Shown: positions 1-7,125 of the stretch, in pieces
Layout: every line of letters starts with the position of its first letter
How positions within the stretch are numbered: position 1 is the first letter of the stretch
DNA from: JAVBJV01 sp031546815
GTDB taxonomy: Bacteria; Pseudomonadota; Alphaproteobacteria; Acetobacterales; Acetobacteraceae
Assembly: GCA_031546815.1 (NCBI GenBank)
Contig: JAVBJV010000063.1
Coordinates: 1 to 18,863 of the forward strand
Reading direction: 5' to 3'
Length of the DNA stretch: 18,863 nucleotides
The notes under the pieces: generated by a model
What the model saw: the letters and a program-made list of their open reading frames with translations, nothing else
Databases searched by the model: none
Told to the model about the DNA's origin: nothing
Position numbers and translations under genes: made by a program

Positions 1-29
1 GGCGCTCGGGGAACCGGGCGCCTTTTTTT
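1..29 (+). terminator. Rho-independent terminator of an upstream gene
   Basis: A 9-bp stem (1-9 paired with 14-22, one T-G wobble) closes a GGAA tetraloop of the GNRA class at 10-13. Seven T residues (23-29) follow directly. This is a textbook intrinsic terminator for plus-strand transcription coming from outside the window. It implies that the ape operon starting at 92 is a separate transcription unit. Confidence 0.88.
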
Positions 30-91
30 ATTGCTGGGGCTGCGATGGGATCTGGAAAATCGCCATTTGAGTTTATTATTTAATATGGGTA
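30..91 (+). promoter_or_regulatory. Probable promoter/leader region of the ape operon
   Basis: These 62 bases are the only space between the upstream terminator and the first ape gene, so the operon promoter should lie here. Positions 65-87 form an AT-rich island in an otherwise GC-rich window. It contains TATTAT at 74-79 and TAATAT at 81-86 as possible -10 elements. I see no convincing -35 box at the right distance from either, so the promoter may need an activator or an alternative sigma factor. No strong Shine-Dalgarno sequence precedes the ATG at 92. Confidence 0.35.
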
Positions 92-841
92 ATGAGCAGC
101 ATGCTGAAGTTTAATATCAGCGGCTGGGCCGGGTATGCGTCTGGACTGCACACACAGGAGGCTTGGCGCGCATGGGCGCGGCAGCCCTGTGCCCCCGTGG
201 GGCTCGAGCCACCCGCACTGACCGATGTTCCCGCCATGGCCCGGCGGCGCATCGATCCGCTGGGCCGGATGGCGGTTCAAGTCGCGCTCTGGTGCCAGAA
301 GGCCGAGGACAACAATGTTCCGCTGATTTTTGCCTCGCGTTATGGCGATATCGTGCGCACGCATGACCTGCTGAAGGAACTGGTGAACGAGGGGGTTGTC
401 TCGCCCACATCGTTCGGTCTGGCGGTGCATAACGCCATCGCGGCCCAGTATTCGATGCTGCGTTCAAATCACGGGAATTACACGGCTCTGGGCGCTGGCA
501 CGGCAACGGCGGAGGCCGCGCTGCTGGAAGCGGCCGGACTGCTGGCCGAAGGAACGCCGGAAGTGCTGGTCGTTGCCTATGATGCGTTAGTGCCGGAGGT
601 TTTTTCCGAATTCCTGGATGAAGCCCCAGCCTGTTACGCCTGGGCCTGGAATGTGCGCCCGGACCAGGGCGAGGGGATGCGTATTGGTCTTGAGACTGAT
701 GCATCAGTCATGTCGGCCCTGGGGAGCGCTCTGCCGCATATGCTCGATGTGCACAGGTTCGTCATTTCGGACGATACCTGTCTGACGCACCGGACGGGCA
801 ACACGGGGTGGCGCTGGCATCGCCTGTCGTCCGATGCGTGA
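92..841 (+). CDS. apeC: Aryl polyene chain-length factor ApeC (ketosynthase-like, N-terminal domain only)
   Basis: A 249-residue cytoplasmic protein of the 'beta-ketoacyl synthase-like, N-terminal' family. It carries the conserved ASRYGD motif (81-86) and SPTSFGLAVHNA (104-115). The stretch that matches the ketosynthase nucleophile elbow (about 131-145, TALGAGTATAEAAL) has no cysteine, and the C-terminal half of a ketosynthase with its two histidines is absent, so it cannot condense on its own. In the characterised Xenorhabdus system ApeC is the chain-length-factor partner of the ketosynthase ApeO. Here apeO lies about 9 kb downstream. The ATG at 92 is used; an in-frame ATG at 101 is possible. 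The gene overlaps the next one by 8 nt. Confidence 0.86.
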   Translation: MSSMLKFNISGWAGYASGLHTQEAWRAWARQPCAPVGLEPPALTDVPAMARRRIDPLGRMAVQVALWCQKAEDNNVPLIFASRYGDIVRTHDLLKELVNEGVVSPTSFGLAVHNAIAAQYSMLRSNHGNYTALGAGTATAEAALLEAAGLLAEGTPEVLVVAYDALVPEVFSEFLDEAPACYAWAWNVRPDQGEGMRIGLETDASVMSALGSALPHMLDVHRFVISDDTCLTHRTGNTGWRWHRLSSDA

Positions 842-1610
842 CCGGGCAATGAGGATTTGGCGGGTCTGTTCGGTGGCGCTGGCTTATTCCAGCTTCGGTG
901 CCGGTGGCCTGATGATATTGCTGGTTGCGTTCCCGTTGTTACGACTGTTCGTGCGCGATCCGCATTACCGGAAGCTGCTGGCGCGGCAACTGATCCAGCG
1001 CAGTTTTGCGTTGTTTGTCGTGCTGCTGCGCGTGCTGGGGATCATGACCTGCAACGTGCAGGGGCTGGAACGGCTGAACCGCCGGGGGCTGCTGATCCTG
1101 GCCAATCACCCGACCTTGCTGGATGTTGTTATCCTGATCGCGCATCTGCCCGATGCGGATTGCGTGGTCAAAGCGGCGTTGCTGCGCAACCCGTTCACAT
1201 ATGGCCCTGTTTCGGCGGCCGGTTACCTGATGAACGATGACGGTCCCGGCCTGGTCGAAGACTGTATCGTTGCGGTTCAAAACGGGGGGCGGCTGGTCAT
1301 TTTCCCCGAAGGCACACGCACACGCCGGAACGAGCCGATGCGTCTGCAGCGCGGCGCCGCCAATATTGCGGTGCGCGGCGGGCTGGATATTACCCCGGTG
1401 CGGATCACGTGTGAGCCAATGTTTCTGGGCAAGGGCGAGAAATGGTACCACGTGCCCCTGCATGGGGCGCGGTATACGTTGCGCGTTTGTGACGATATCC
1501 CTGTTCGCCAGTTTCTTTCCCAAAATGACGAAGAAACGGTTGCCGTTCGGCGGCTGACAGAATACCTGACGAGATATTTTTCCGGAGCGCAGGCCAGTGC
1601 AGCAACTTGA
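834..1610 (+). CDS. apeD: PlsC-type acyltransferase ApeD
   Basis: A 258-residue lysophospholipid acyltransferase-family protein (1-acyl-glycerol-3-phosphate acyltransferase fold). Block I is NHPTLLD at 91-97 (H92 and D97 form the HX4D catalytic pair) and block III is FPEGTR at 157-162. Two hydrophobic stretches (about 15-38 and 57-72) precede the catalytic block and should anchor it in the inner membrane. In ape operons this enzyme is thought to help attach the polyene acyl chain to a lipid or glycolipid carrier; the acceptor is not settled. The ATG at 834 overlaps the end of apeC by 8 nt, while an ATG at 849 is a second possible start. Its end overlaps apeE by 14 nt. Confidence 0.87.
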   Translation: MRDRAMRIWRVCSVALAYSSFGAGGLMILLVAFPLLRLFVRDPHYRKLLARQLIQRSFALFVVLLRVLGIMTCNVQGLERLNRRGLLILANHPTLLDVVILIAHLPDADCVVKAALLRNPFTYGPVSAAGYLMNDDGPGLVEDCIVAVQNGGRLVIFPEGTRTRRNEPMRLQRGAANIAVRGGLDITPVRITCEPMFLGKGEKWYHVPLHGARYTLRVCDDIPVRQFLSQNDEETVAVRRLTEYLTRYFSGAQASAAT

Positions 1611-1857
1611 GCACGAAGTCAAAGAACTGATTATCTCGGCACTGTCCCTCGAGGACGTTCTGCCGGACGATATCGATTCGACAGCGCCTTTGTTTATCGA
1701 GGGGCTGGGGCTCGATTCGATCGACGCGCTCGAACTGGGGCTGGCGCTTCAGAAGCGGTACAAGCTGAGCCTTTCTCCGGATACTGAAAAAACGCGGACG
1801 CATTTCTCCAGCGTTCGTGCGTTGGCGGCGTTTATCGCGGCAAACCGGCAGCAGTAA
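1597..1857 (+). CDS. apeE: Acyl carrier protein ApeE
   Basis: An 86-residue acidic acyl carrier protein with the phosphopantetheine attachment motif LGLDSIDALE. Ser41 would carry the 4'-phosphopantetheine arm. It should hold the aryl starter or the growing polyene while ketosynthases, ketoreductase and dehydratases act on it. Translation starts at a GTG (1597) inside the end of apeD, preceded by GGAG at 1583-1586 at suitable spacing. The gene is one of two adjacent, clearly different carrier proteins. The paired ACPs of characterised ape clusters are both used, but I cannot tell their division of labour from sequence. Confidence 0.9.
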   Translation: MQQLEHEVKELIISALSLEDVLPDDIDSTAPLFIEGLGLDSIDALELGLALQKRYKLSLSPDTEKTRTHFSSVRALAAFIAANRQQ

Positions 1858-1880
1858 TTTTAGAGTCAAAGCAGTTGAAA

Positions 1881-2135
1881 ATGACCAAGCAGGAAATCTA
1901 CGAGAAAATTGTCTCGGTGCTTCACCAGACGTTCGAAATCGCGCCCGAGCGCGTGACGCTGGAGGCCCGTCTGTATGAAGATCTGGATATCGACAGCATC
2001 GATGCTGTCGATCTGATCGTGCAGCTGAAGTCTCTGTCCAGCCAGCCGCTGAAGCCCGAGGCGTTCAAAGCTGTGCGCACCATTCAGGATGTCGTGGACG
2101 CGCTGTACAATCTGGTCCACGGCGTCGCGGCGTAA
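1881..2135 (+). CDS. apeF: Acyl carrier protein ApeF
   Basis: An 84-residue acyl carrier protein with the motif EDLDIDSIDAVDL. Ser39 is the phosphopantetheine attachment site. The ATG at 1881 is preferred over a TTG two codons upstream (1875) because the protein then begins MTKQEIYEKI, usual for the family. The 23-nt gap after apeE is among the widest in the operon, but no promoter or terminator is visible in it. ApeF should be a substrate for the phosphopantetheinyl transferase encoded at the end of the operon. Confidence 0.9.
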   Translation: MTKQEIYEKIVSVLHQTFEIAPERVTLEARLYEDLDIDSIDAVDLIVQLKSLSSQPLKPEAFKAVRTIQDVVDALYNLVHGVAA

Positions 2136-2142
2136 CGGTGGA

Positions 2143-2685
2143 ATGCTGCGAGCCCTGTCTGTTGCCATAGCCGCTTTTTATCCGCTGCTGGTCTATGCGG
2201 GGCTTGGGCGCGTGGAACCGCGCTGGATTGCTGTCTTTCTGCTGGGAATTGCTGTGCTGCGGGCGCTGCTGGTGCGCGACTGGATCACCTGGTTTCTGGT
2301 GGTGGGGGCGGCGATACTGGCGGCGGTTACTTTTGCTTCTAACGCCGCGTTACCACTGAAGGTTTACCCGGTGTTGGTCAGCCTGGGGTTTCTGGCCGTG
2401 TTCGCCGGCAGTCTGTATCGGGGGCCTAGTGCGATCGAGCGTATCGCACGGCTGAAAACTCCGGACCTGCCGCCCGAGGGCGTGTTCTACACACGACGGG
2501 TAACGCAGATCTGGTGTGCCTTTTTCGTTTTCAATGCAGTCGTGGCGGCTGGGCTGGCCTTGGGCGCGTCCGACCAGATCTGGGCGTTGTATACCGGGTT
2601 GATCTCTTACGTGCTGATGGCGCTGCTTTTTGTTGGAGAATGGTTTTTTCGTGCGCGCTTTATTCCGGCAGCCCGCCATGGTTGA
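2143..2685 (+). CDS. apeG: Integral membrane protein ApeG (COG4648 family)
   Basis: A 180-residue very hydrophobic protein with about six predicted membrane segments (roughly residues 3-21, 28-44, 47-64, 72-90, 120-140 and 147-166). A polar loop of about 30 residues (PDLPPEGVFYTRR region) lies before the fifth. This matches the COG4648 inner-membrane family found only with aryl polyene-type clusters, always near the ACP and ligase genes. Its biochemical role is unknown; it may hold the polyketide enzymes at the membrane. Reading begins at the ATG at 2143, 7 nt after apeF, and its end overlaps the next gene by 8 nt. Confidence 0.8.
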   Translation: MLRALSVAIAAFYPLLVYAGLGRVEPRWIAVFLLGIAVLRALLVRDWITWFLVVGAAILAAVTFASNAALPLKVYPVLVSLGFLAVFAGSLYRGPSAIERIARLKTPDLPPEGVFYTRRVTQIWCAFFVFNAVVAAGLALGASDQIWALYTGLISYVLMALLFVGEWFFRARFIPAARHG

Positions 2686-4378
2686 GCATGTTCCGCTGAC
2701 TGCCCTGGCGTCGGGCGCGCCATCAACACGCGTGATGGGATTCGACCGGCTGGGCAGTGCAGTTTCCCATGCCCATTTTCAGCAACGCGTCGCGGCCTGG
2801 CACGCTGCATTTGCCGCGCAGCCCGGCCATGACTGGGCGCTGTATCACGACGATGCGCTCGAGTTTGCGGCGGCTTTGTACGGGGCATGGTATGCGGGGA
2901 AAGATGTCTATCTGCCGGGCGATATACAGCCCGGCACACAGGCATCGCTGAGCAATCTGGTAGATGGATTTGCGGGCAACATTCCCGGGCGCGCAGATGT
3001 TCTGGCACCAGTAGCCAATGCAGCGACGGTCGCGTTCCCGCATCTGGATGCACAGGTTGCCCGACTGTTTGTCTTTACCTCGGGTTCTACGGGGACGCCG
3101 AAGAGTATCGTGAAAACGCTGGCGCAGCTCATGCGCGAAGTGGAAACGCTGGAAGCGAGCTGGGGTGAAAGACTGGGGGATGCGCGCGTTTACGCCACCG
3201 TATCGCATCAGCATTTCTACGGCCTGATCTTCGGGTTTTTCTGGCCGCTTTCCGCTGGCCGGCCTATGGGCACGCAGCGGCTGCTCTACCCCGAGAACAT
3301 GATCGTCGCGCTGTCCGGTGGGCCATCGGTGCTGATCTCCAGCCCCGCGCATCTGAAGCGCCTGCCTGAAGAAAGCGACTGGTCGTCGGTGCAGGGGCAT
3401 GTGCGCGTGGTTTTTTCTGCCGGCGGCAAACTGTCGCCCGATGCTGTAGACACCACCAAGACGTGCCTGCACTGCATGCCGGTCGAGATCTATGGCAGCA
3501 GCGAAACCGGGTGTGTGCTCTGGAAGGATCAGGGCAGGGCTCCAGCTTCCTGGTCGGAATGTCCGGGTGTCACCTGGAGGATCGTCGATGGGGTGCTGCA
3601 TATAAGATCCGCATTTCTGCCGAATGACGACTGGTGGCCGACAGAGGACCGTGCAGACAGCCGGAATGGCGAACTGGAACTGCTCGGCCGCGCAGACCGT
3701 ATCGTGAAGATTGAGGAGCAGCGCGTCTCGCTGACCGAGCTGGAACAGGTGCTGTGCAGCCATGCGCTGGTGCGCGAGGCACGTGTTGTTGCCCTGCCAG
3801 GCAAGCGCACGTCTCTGGCAGCGGTGATCGTGCCGACGGCGGACGGGTTCGCGCATTTGCGTACCGATGGCAGGCGCGCGCTTTCGCAAATGTTGAAGAC
3901 GTACCTGGCCGGTTTTCAGGCAACAAACATTCGGCCGCGTGCGTGGCGGTTTGTTGAAGCATTGCCCAGCAACGCACAGGGAAAAACGCCCGATGCCTTG
4001 TTGCGCGGCCTGTTTGCGCCGGAACGGCCCGAAGCCGAATGGCGTCTGCGGGAAGATTATCAGGCCGAGATTGAACTGCACGTCACGCCCGATCTGGCGG
4101 TGTTCAACGGGCACTTTCCGGAAATCCCCATTCTTCCGGGCGTTGCGCAACTGGACTGGGCTGTGCATTTCGCACGCCGGGCCTTTGCGGTGCCGCCGCA
4201 ATTTTGCGGTGTGCAGGTGTTGAAATTCCAGAAGGTGACTCAGCCGGATACCCGGTTGCTGCTGACACTGACATACAAGCAGGATACCGGGCGTGTGGAG
4301 TTCCTGTACACATCGGCGCAGGGAACGCATGCGAGTGGACGCATTCTGTTTGGGCAGGCGAGCGATGACCGCGCCTGA
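2678..4378 (+). CDS. apeHI: ApeH-ApeI fusion: aryl-acid ACP ligase plus hotdog dehydratase
   Basis: A 566-residue two-domain protein. Residues about 1-445 form an ANL-superfamily adenylating enzyme with the P-loop FTSGSTGTPK (133-142), YGSSETG (272-278), the hinge motif GRADRIVKIEEQ and the catalytic C-terminal lysine K436 in NAQGKTP. Residues about 455-566 form a FabA/FabZ-like hotdog dehydratase of the ApeI family: HFPEIPILPG with catalytic His479 and Asp493 at the position of the second catalytic acid. The ligase should activate an aromatic acid and load it on ApeE or ApeF; the dehydratase should remove water from the 3-hydroxyacyl-ACP. In the best-studied clusters these are two proteins, ApeH and ApeI. 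The ATG at 2678 overlaps apeG by 8 nt; an upstream in-frame TTG (2630) would lie deep in apeG and is unlikely. Confidence 0.88.
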   Translation: MVEHVPLTALASGAPSTRVMGFDRLGSAVSHAHFQQRVAAWHAAFAAQPGHDWALYHDDALEFAAALYGAWYAGKDVYLPGDIQPGTQASLSNLVDGFAGNIPGRADVLAPVANAATVAFPHLDAQVARLFVFTSGSTGTPKSIVKTLAQLMREVETLEASWGERLGDARVYATVSHQHFYGLIFGFFWPLSAGRPMGTQRLLYPENMIVALSGGPSVLISSPAHLKRLPEESDWSSVQGHVRVVFSAGGKLSPDAVDTTKTCLHCMPVEIYGSSETGCVLWKDQGRAPASWSECPGVTWRIVDGVLHIRSAFLPNDDWWPTEDRADSRNGELELLGRADRIVKIEEQRVSLTELEQVLCSHALVREARVVALPGKRTSLAAVIVPTADGFAHLRTDGRRALSQMLKTYLAGFQATNIRPRAWRFVEALPSNAQGKTPDALLRGLFAPERPEAEWRLREDYQAEIELHVTPDLAVFNGHFPEIPILPGVAQLDWAVHFARRAFAVPPQFCGVQVLKFQKVTQPDTRLLLTLTYKQDTGRVEFLYTSAQGTHASGRILFGQASDDRA

Positions 4379-5117
4379 ATCTTTTGCGCCGCTGGTTGTC
4401 ATCCCGGTTTACAATCACGGCGCAGCCATAGCGCAGGTCGTGGCGGGTGTGGCGACGCATGATGTGCCATGCCTGCTGGTCGACGACGGATCGGATGCTG
4501 CCTGCAAGGAAGTTCTGCAGACGCTGGTTTCCATGTATGCGGGCAAGGTGTCGCTGATTCATCTGCCACAGAACCAGGGTAAGGGGGCTGCCGTCTGCGC
4601 CGGATTCCGCAAGGCAGCGCAGAACGGTTATACGCACGTATTGCAGATCGACGCGGACGGGCAGCACGACACACGTGATATTCCGCGTTTCATGACTTTG
4701 GGGCGTGCGCATCCGACGGACATTATCTGTGGCTGTCCGGTGTATGACAGTTCGGTGCCGAAGGCGCGTCTGTATGGGCGCTATGCCACGCATGTCTGGG
4801 TGTGGATCAACACACTGTCGTTTGCCATTCGGGATTCCATGTGCGGGTTTCGCCTGTATCCTCTGGCGCCGGTCATGGCGTTGCTCGAACGCGAGAAAAC
4901 CGGCCTGCGGATGGACTTCGATACCGAGGTCATCGTGCGGTTATACTGGCGCGGTGTTGATGTGGTGAACCTTGATGTGAATGTGACGTACCCGAACAAT
5001 GGTGTTTCACATTTCAAGGTCTGGCGCGACAATCTGCAGATCTCGTGGATGCATACGCGTTTGTTCTTCGGCATGCTGCGGCGGCTTCCGCAATTGCTGA
5101 TGCGCAGGTTTGCGTGA
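4365..5117 (+). CDS. Family 2 glycosyltransferase (N-terminal half of ApeJ as a separate gene)
   Basis: A 250-residue GT-A fold, family 2 glycosyltransferase. Visible motifs are VVIPVYNHG (11-19), VDDGSD (39-44), NQGKGAA (70-76), the metal-binding DAD at 96-98 in QIDADGQHD, and CGFRLYP (160-166). It resembles the dolichol-phosphate-mannose-synthase-like subgroup but has no C-terminal membrane helices. It probably adds a sugar to the anchor to which the polyene is esterified, on the cytoplasmic face. In Xenorhabdus and E. coli clusters this domain is fused to an acyltransferase as ApeJ. The ATG at 4365 overlaps apeHI by 14 nt, and its TGA shares one base with the next ATG. Confidence 0.86.
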   Translation: MTAPESFAPLVVIPVYNHGAAIAQVVAGVATHDVPCLLVDDGSDAACKEVLQTLVSMYAGKVSLIHLPQNQGKGAAVCAGFRKAAQNGYTHVLQIDADGQHDTRDIPRFMTLGRAHPTDIICGCPVYDSSVPKARLYGRYATHVWVWINTLSFAIRDSMCGFRLYPLAPVMALLEREKTGLRMDFDTEVIVRLYWRGVDVVNLDVNVTYPNNGVSHFKVWRDNLQISWMHTRLFFGMLRRLPQLLMRRFA

Positions 5118-6067
5118 TGTCCGACAACAAAAACTCCCCACACTGGGCCGAATTGCAAGAAAGCACTGTTGTCGCGGGGATGTGGTTCTTGTACGCGGTC
5201 GATCGCTATGTGGGGCGGTGGCTGTTTCAGATATTCGTGTATCCGGCGGTTCTGTATTACTGGCTGACAGGGCGCGTGGCGCGCCAGTCCTCCATGCTGT
5301 ATTTACAGCGTCTGCATGCCGCCATGCCTGCAATGGGAACCCCGCCGCGCTGGTATCACAGCGTGTGGCATTTCTTTTCCTTTGCGGAAACCGTGATGGA
5401 CAAGATGCTGGCCATGTCCGGGCGCTTTCCGTCATCGCGGATTGAAGTGCACGACAAGCAGATTATCACAACGCAGATCCGGGCAAGGCAGGGTGGCGTG
5501 ATTGTCACGGCGCATATCGGTTGCCTGGAACTGTGCCAGGTGATGGCCGCGCAGGAACCGGAACTGCGGATCAACATCATCGTGCATACGGGGCATGCGG
5601 TGCAGTTCAACCGGATGCTGGCGCGGCTCGACATGCGCAAGCACCTCAATTTTATCGAGGTCACCGACTTCGACGCCGAGACCGCCATGGCGTTGCTGCA
5701 ACGGGTTGAAGCCGGAGAGTTTATCGCCATTGTCGGCGACCGTGTTCCGGTTGCCAGCGGCCGGTGCGTCGAGGCGGATTTCCTGCAGCACAAGGCACCG
5801 TTTCCCATCGGTCCGTATGTGCTCGCCGCAATGCTCGGCTGTCCGGTGTTTCTGATGGCCAGTGTGAAGATGCGCGGCAAGTATCATGTATTCTTCGAAC
5901 GCCTTGCCGACCGGATCGTGCTGCCGCGCGGTAATCGCGAACAGGCACTGGCCGGATATGCCCGGCAGTTTGCCGCATGGATCGAACAGCGTTTGATGGA
6001 CGCCCCCTATAGCTGGTTCAATTTTTTCCCATTCTGGGACCAGGCAGCTGGCACAAAGCAGAGGTAA
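5117..6067 (+). CDS. LpxL/HtrB-family acyltransferase (C-terminal half of ApeJ as a separate gene)
   Basis: A 316-residue protein of the lipid A lauroyl/myristoyl acyltransferase family. The HX4E catalytic pair is His133 and Glu138 in TAHIGCLE, and a VGDRVPV segment follows at the usual distance. The N-terminal region (about 30-50) is hydrophobic and could associate with the inner membrane. The family moves an acyl chain from ACP to a sugar-lipid acceptor, so here it is a good candidate for transferring the finished polyene from ApeE or ApeF to the glycosylated anchor. It is probably not a true LpxL, given its operon position. The ATG shares its A with the upstream TGA (TGATG), a sign of translational coupling. 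Confidence 0.86.
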   Translation: MSDNKNSPHWAELQESTVVAGMWFLYAVDRYVGRWLFQIFVYPAVLYYWLTGRVARQSSMLYLQRLHAAMPAMGTPPRWYHSVWHFFSFAETVMDKMLAMSGRFPSSRIEVHDKQIITTQIRARQGGVIVTAHIGCLELCQVMAAQEPELRINIIVHTGHAVQFNRMLARLDMRKHLNFIEVTDFDAETAMALLQRVEAGEFIAIVGDRVPVASGRCVEADFLQHKAPFPIGPYVLAAMLGCPVFLMASVKMRGKYHVFFERLADRIVLPRGNREQALAGYARQFAAWIEQRLMDAPYSWFNFFPFWDQAAGTKQR

Positions 6068-6069
6068 AT

Positions 6070-6498
6070 ATGGAACAGCCTGCGCCACATCTGACGCACG
6101 AGACCGAACTCTCGCCCGCGTTTCACGACCTGGACCCGATGGATATCGTCTGGCACGGCAATTACGTGCGCTATATGGAAATTGCCCGCAACCGGCTGCT
6201 GCAGAAATTCGACTACGATTATCTGCAGATGCGTGAATCGGGTTATGCGTGGCCGATTGTCGACATGCGCGTGAAATACATCCGTCCCATTCGTTATGGG
6301 CAAAATGTCCGGGTCAGCACGATCATTGTCGAATATGAAAACCGCCTGAAGGTGACGTATACATTCACCGATGCGACGGATGGCACTGTGCTGACGCGCG
6401 CGCATACCATTCAGGTTGCCGTCGATATGCGCAATGGCGAGATGCAATACGTGTGCCCGCCAGTCCTGTGGGAAAAGCTGGGAGTATCGCCGCAATGA
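6070..6498 (+). CDS. apeK: Hotdog acyl thioesterase ApeK (YbgC/4HBT type)
   Basis: A 142-residue single-domain 4-hydroxybenzoyl-CoA-thioesterase-like protein. The signature DLDPMDIVWHGNYVRYME places the catalytic Asp at D22 and the conserved His at H29, the same 7-residue spacing as in YbgC. It would hydrolyse acyl-ACP or acyl-CoA thioesters. In ape systems it is regarded as an accessory or editing thioesterase that clears stalled chains; release as a free acid is another option. A good Shine-Dalgarno sequence (AGAGG, 6060-6064) sits inside the end of the acyltransferase gene, 5 nt before the ATG. The last bases overlap apeL by 4 nt (ATGA). Confidence 0.87.
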   Translation: MEQPAPHLTHETELSPAFHDLDPMDIVWHGNYVRYMEIARNRLLQKFDYDYLQMRESGYAWPIVDMRVKYIRPIRYGQNVRVSTIIVEYENRLKVTYTFTDATDGTVLTRAHTIQVAVDMRNGEMQYVCPPVLWEKLGVSPQ

Positions 6499-7106
6499 AC
6501 CGCAGGCTGTTCATGCTGGCGCTGATGGGGGCGTGCGCGTCGCAGGCGCGTGCCGACTCGATCGAGGATATCCGCCAGAAGCTGGTCAATGTGCCGGTTT
6601 TGCGCGGGCAGTTCGCGCAGGAAAAGCAGGTCTCCGGTTTCCGGAACCCGCTGCGCTCGCAAGGGCGGTTTGTGCTGGCGCGCGATCGCGGTGTGATCTG
6701 GAGCACGGAGCGTCCGTTTGCTTCTGAAATCGTGATCACCTCCACACAGATACGTACCCGCCGTGCCGATGGCGGGCAGCAGACCGAGGTGGATTCCGCC
6801 ACCCAGCCCGGACTGCGTGTGGTGAATTCGCTGCTGTTTTCGGTGCTGTCGGGCAATCTGGCGACGTTGAGCGAATATTTCTCGATGCAGGCGGTGAGCC
6901 TTCCCGCCGGTAACTGGGAACTGACTCTCGACCCGAAAGAAGGCGTGCTCGGGCGTGTGCTGAAACGCGTTTTCATAGCGGGCGACCGGTTCGTCAGACA
7001 CGTGAAGATCGACGAGCAGAACGGCGACCAGATCGATATTGTGCTCAGCAATCTGGAGCCGGGGGCAAGTGGCCTGACCCGAGACGAGCTGACACGTTTT
7101 GACTAG
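6495..7106 (+). CDS. apeL: LolA-like periplasmic carrier ApeL
   Basis: A 203-residue protein of the LolA-related outer-membrane carrier family. Its N-terminus is a Sec signal peptide: basic NRR, a hydrophobic core, then a likely cleavage after ARA at residue 20. The mature part has the LolA pattern of a short helix (SIEDIRQKL), GQFAQEK, then beta strands including GRFVLARDRGVIWST. It is not housekeeping LolA, because it sits between ape genes; it should carry the hydrophobic polyene-lipid through the periplasm together with ApeM and ApeN. The start is chosen at 6495 (ATGA overlap with apeK) because it gives a clean signal peptide. Confidence 0.87.
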   Translation: MNRRLFMLALMGACASQARADSIEDIRQKLVNVPVLRGQFAQEKQVSGFRNPLRSQGRFVLARDRGVIWSTERPFASEIVITSTQIRTRRADGGQQTEVDSATQPGLRVVNSLLFSVLSGNLATLSEYFSMQAVSLPAGNWELTLDPKEGVLGRVLKRVFIAGDRFVRHVKIDEQNGDQIDIVLSNLEPGASGLTRDELTRFD

Positions 7107-7125
7107 CGAGATTTCACATTCTTCA

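Noticed and set aside
33..56. Possible attachment-site copy of the tRNA-Gln 3' end near the left edge, which would mark the ape operon as an integrated island
   Set aside because: Only a 7-base match (GCTGGGG) to the tRNA end is found; the rest does not align. No integrase or other mobility gene is present in the window.
2723..4402. Long open frame (559 codons) on the minus strand opposite apeHI
   Set aside because: It is a mirror of the GC-rich codon pattern of apeHI. Its translation is rich in Arg, Gln, His and Pro and shows no domain, while the plus strand has complete catalytic motifs.
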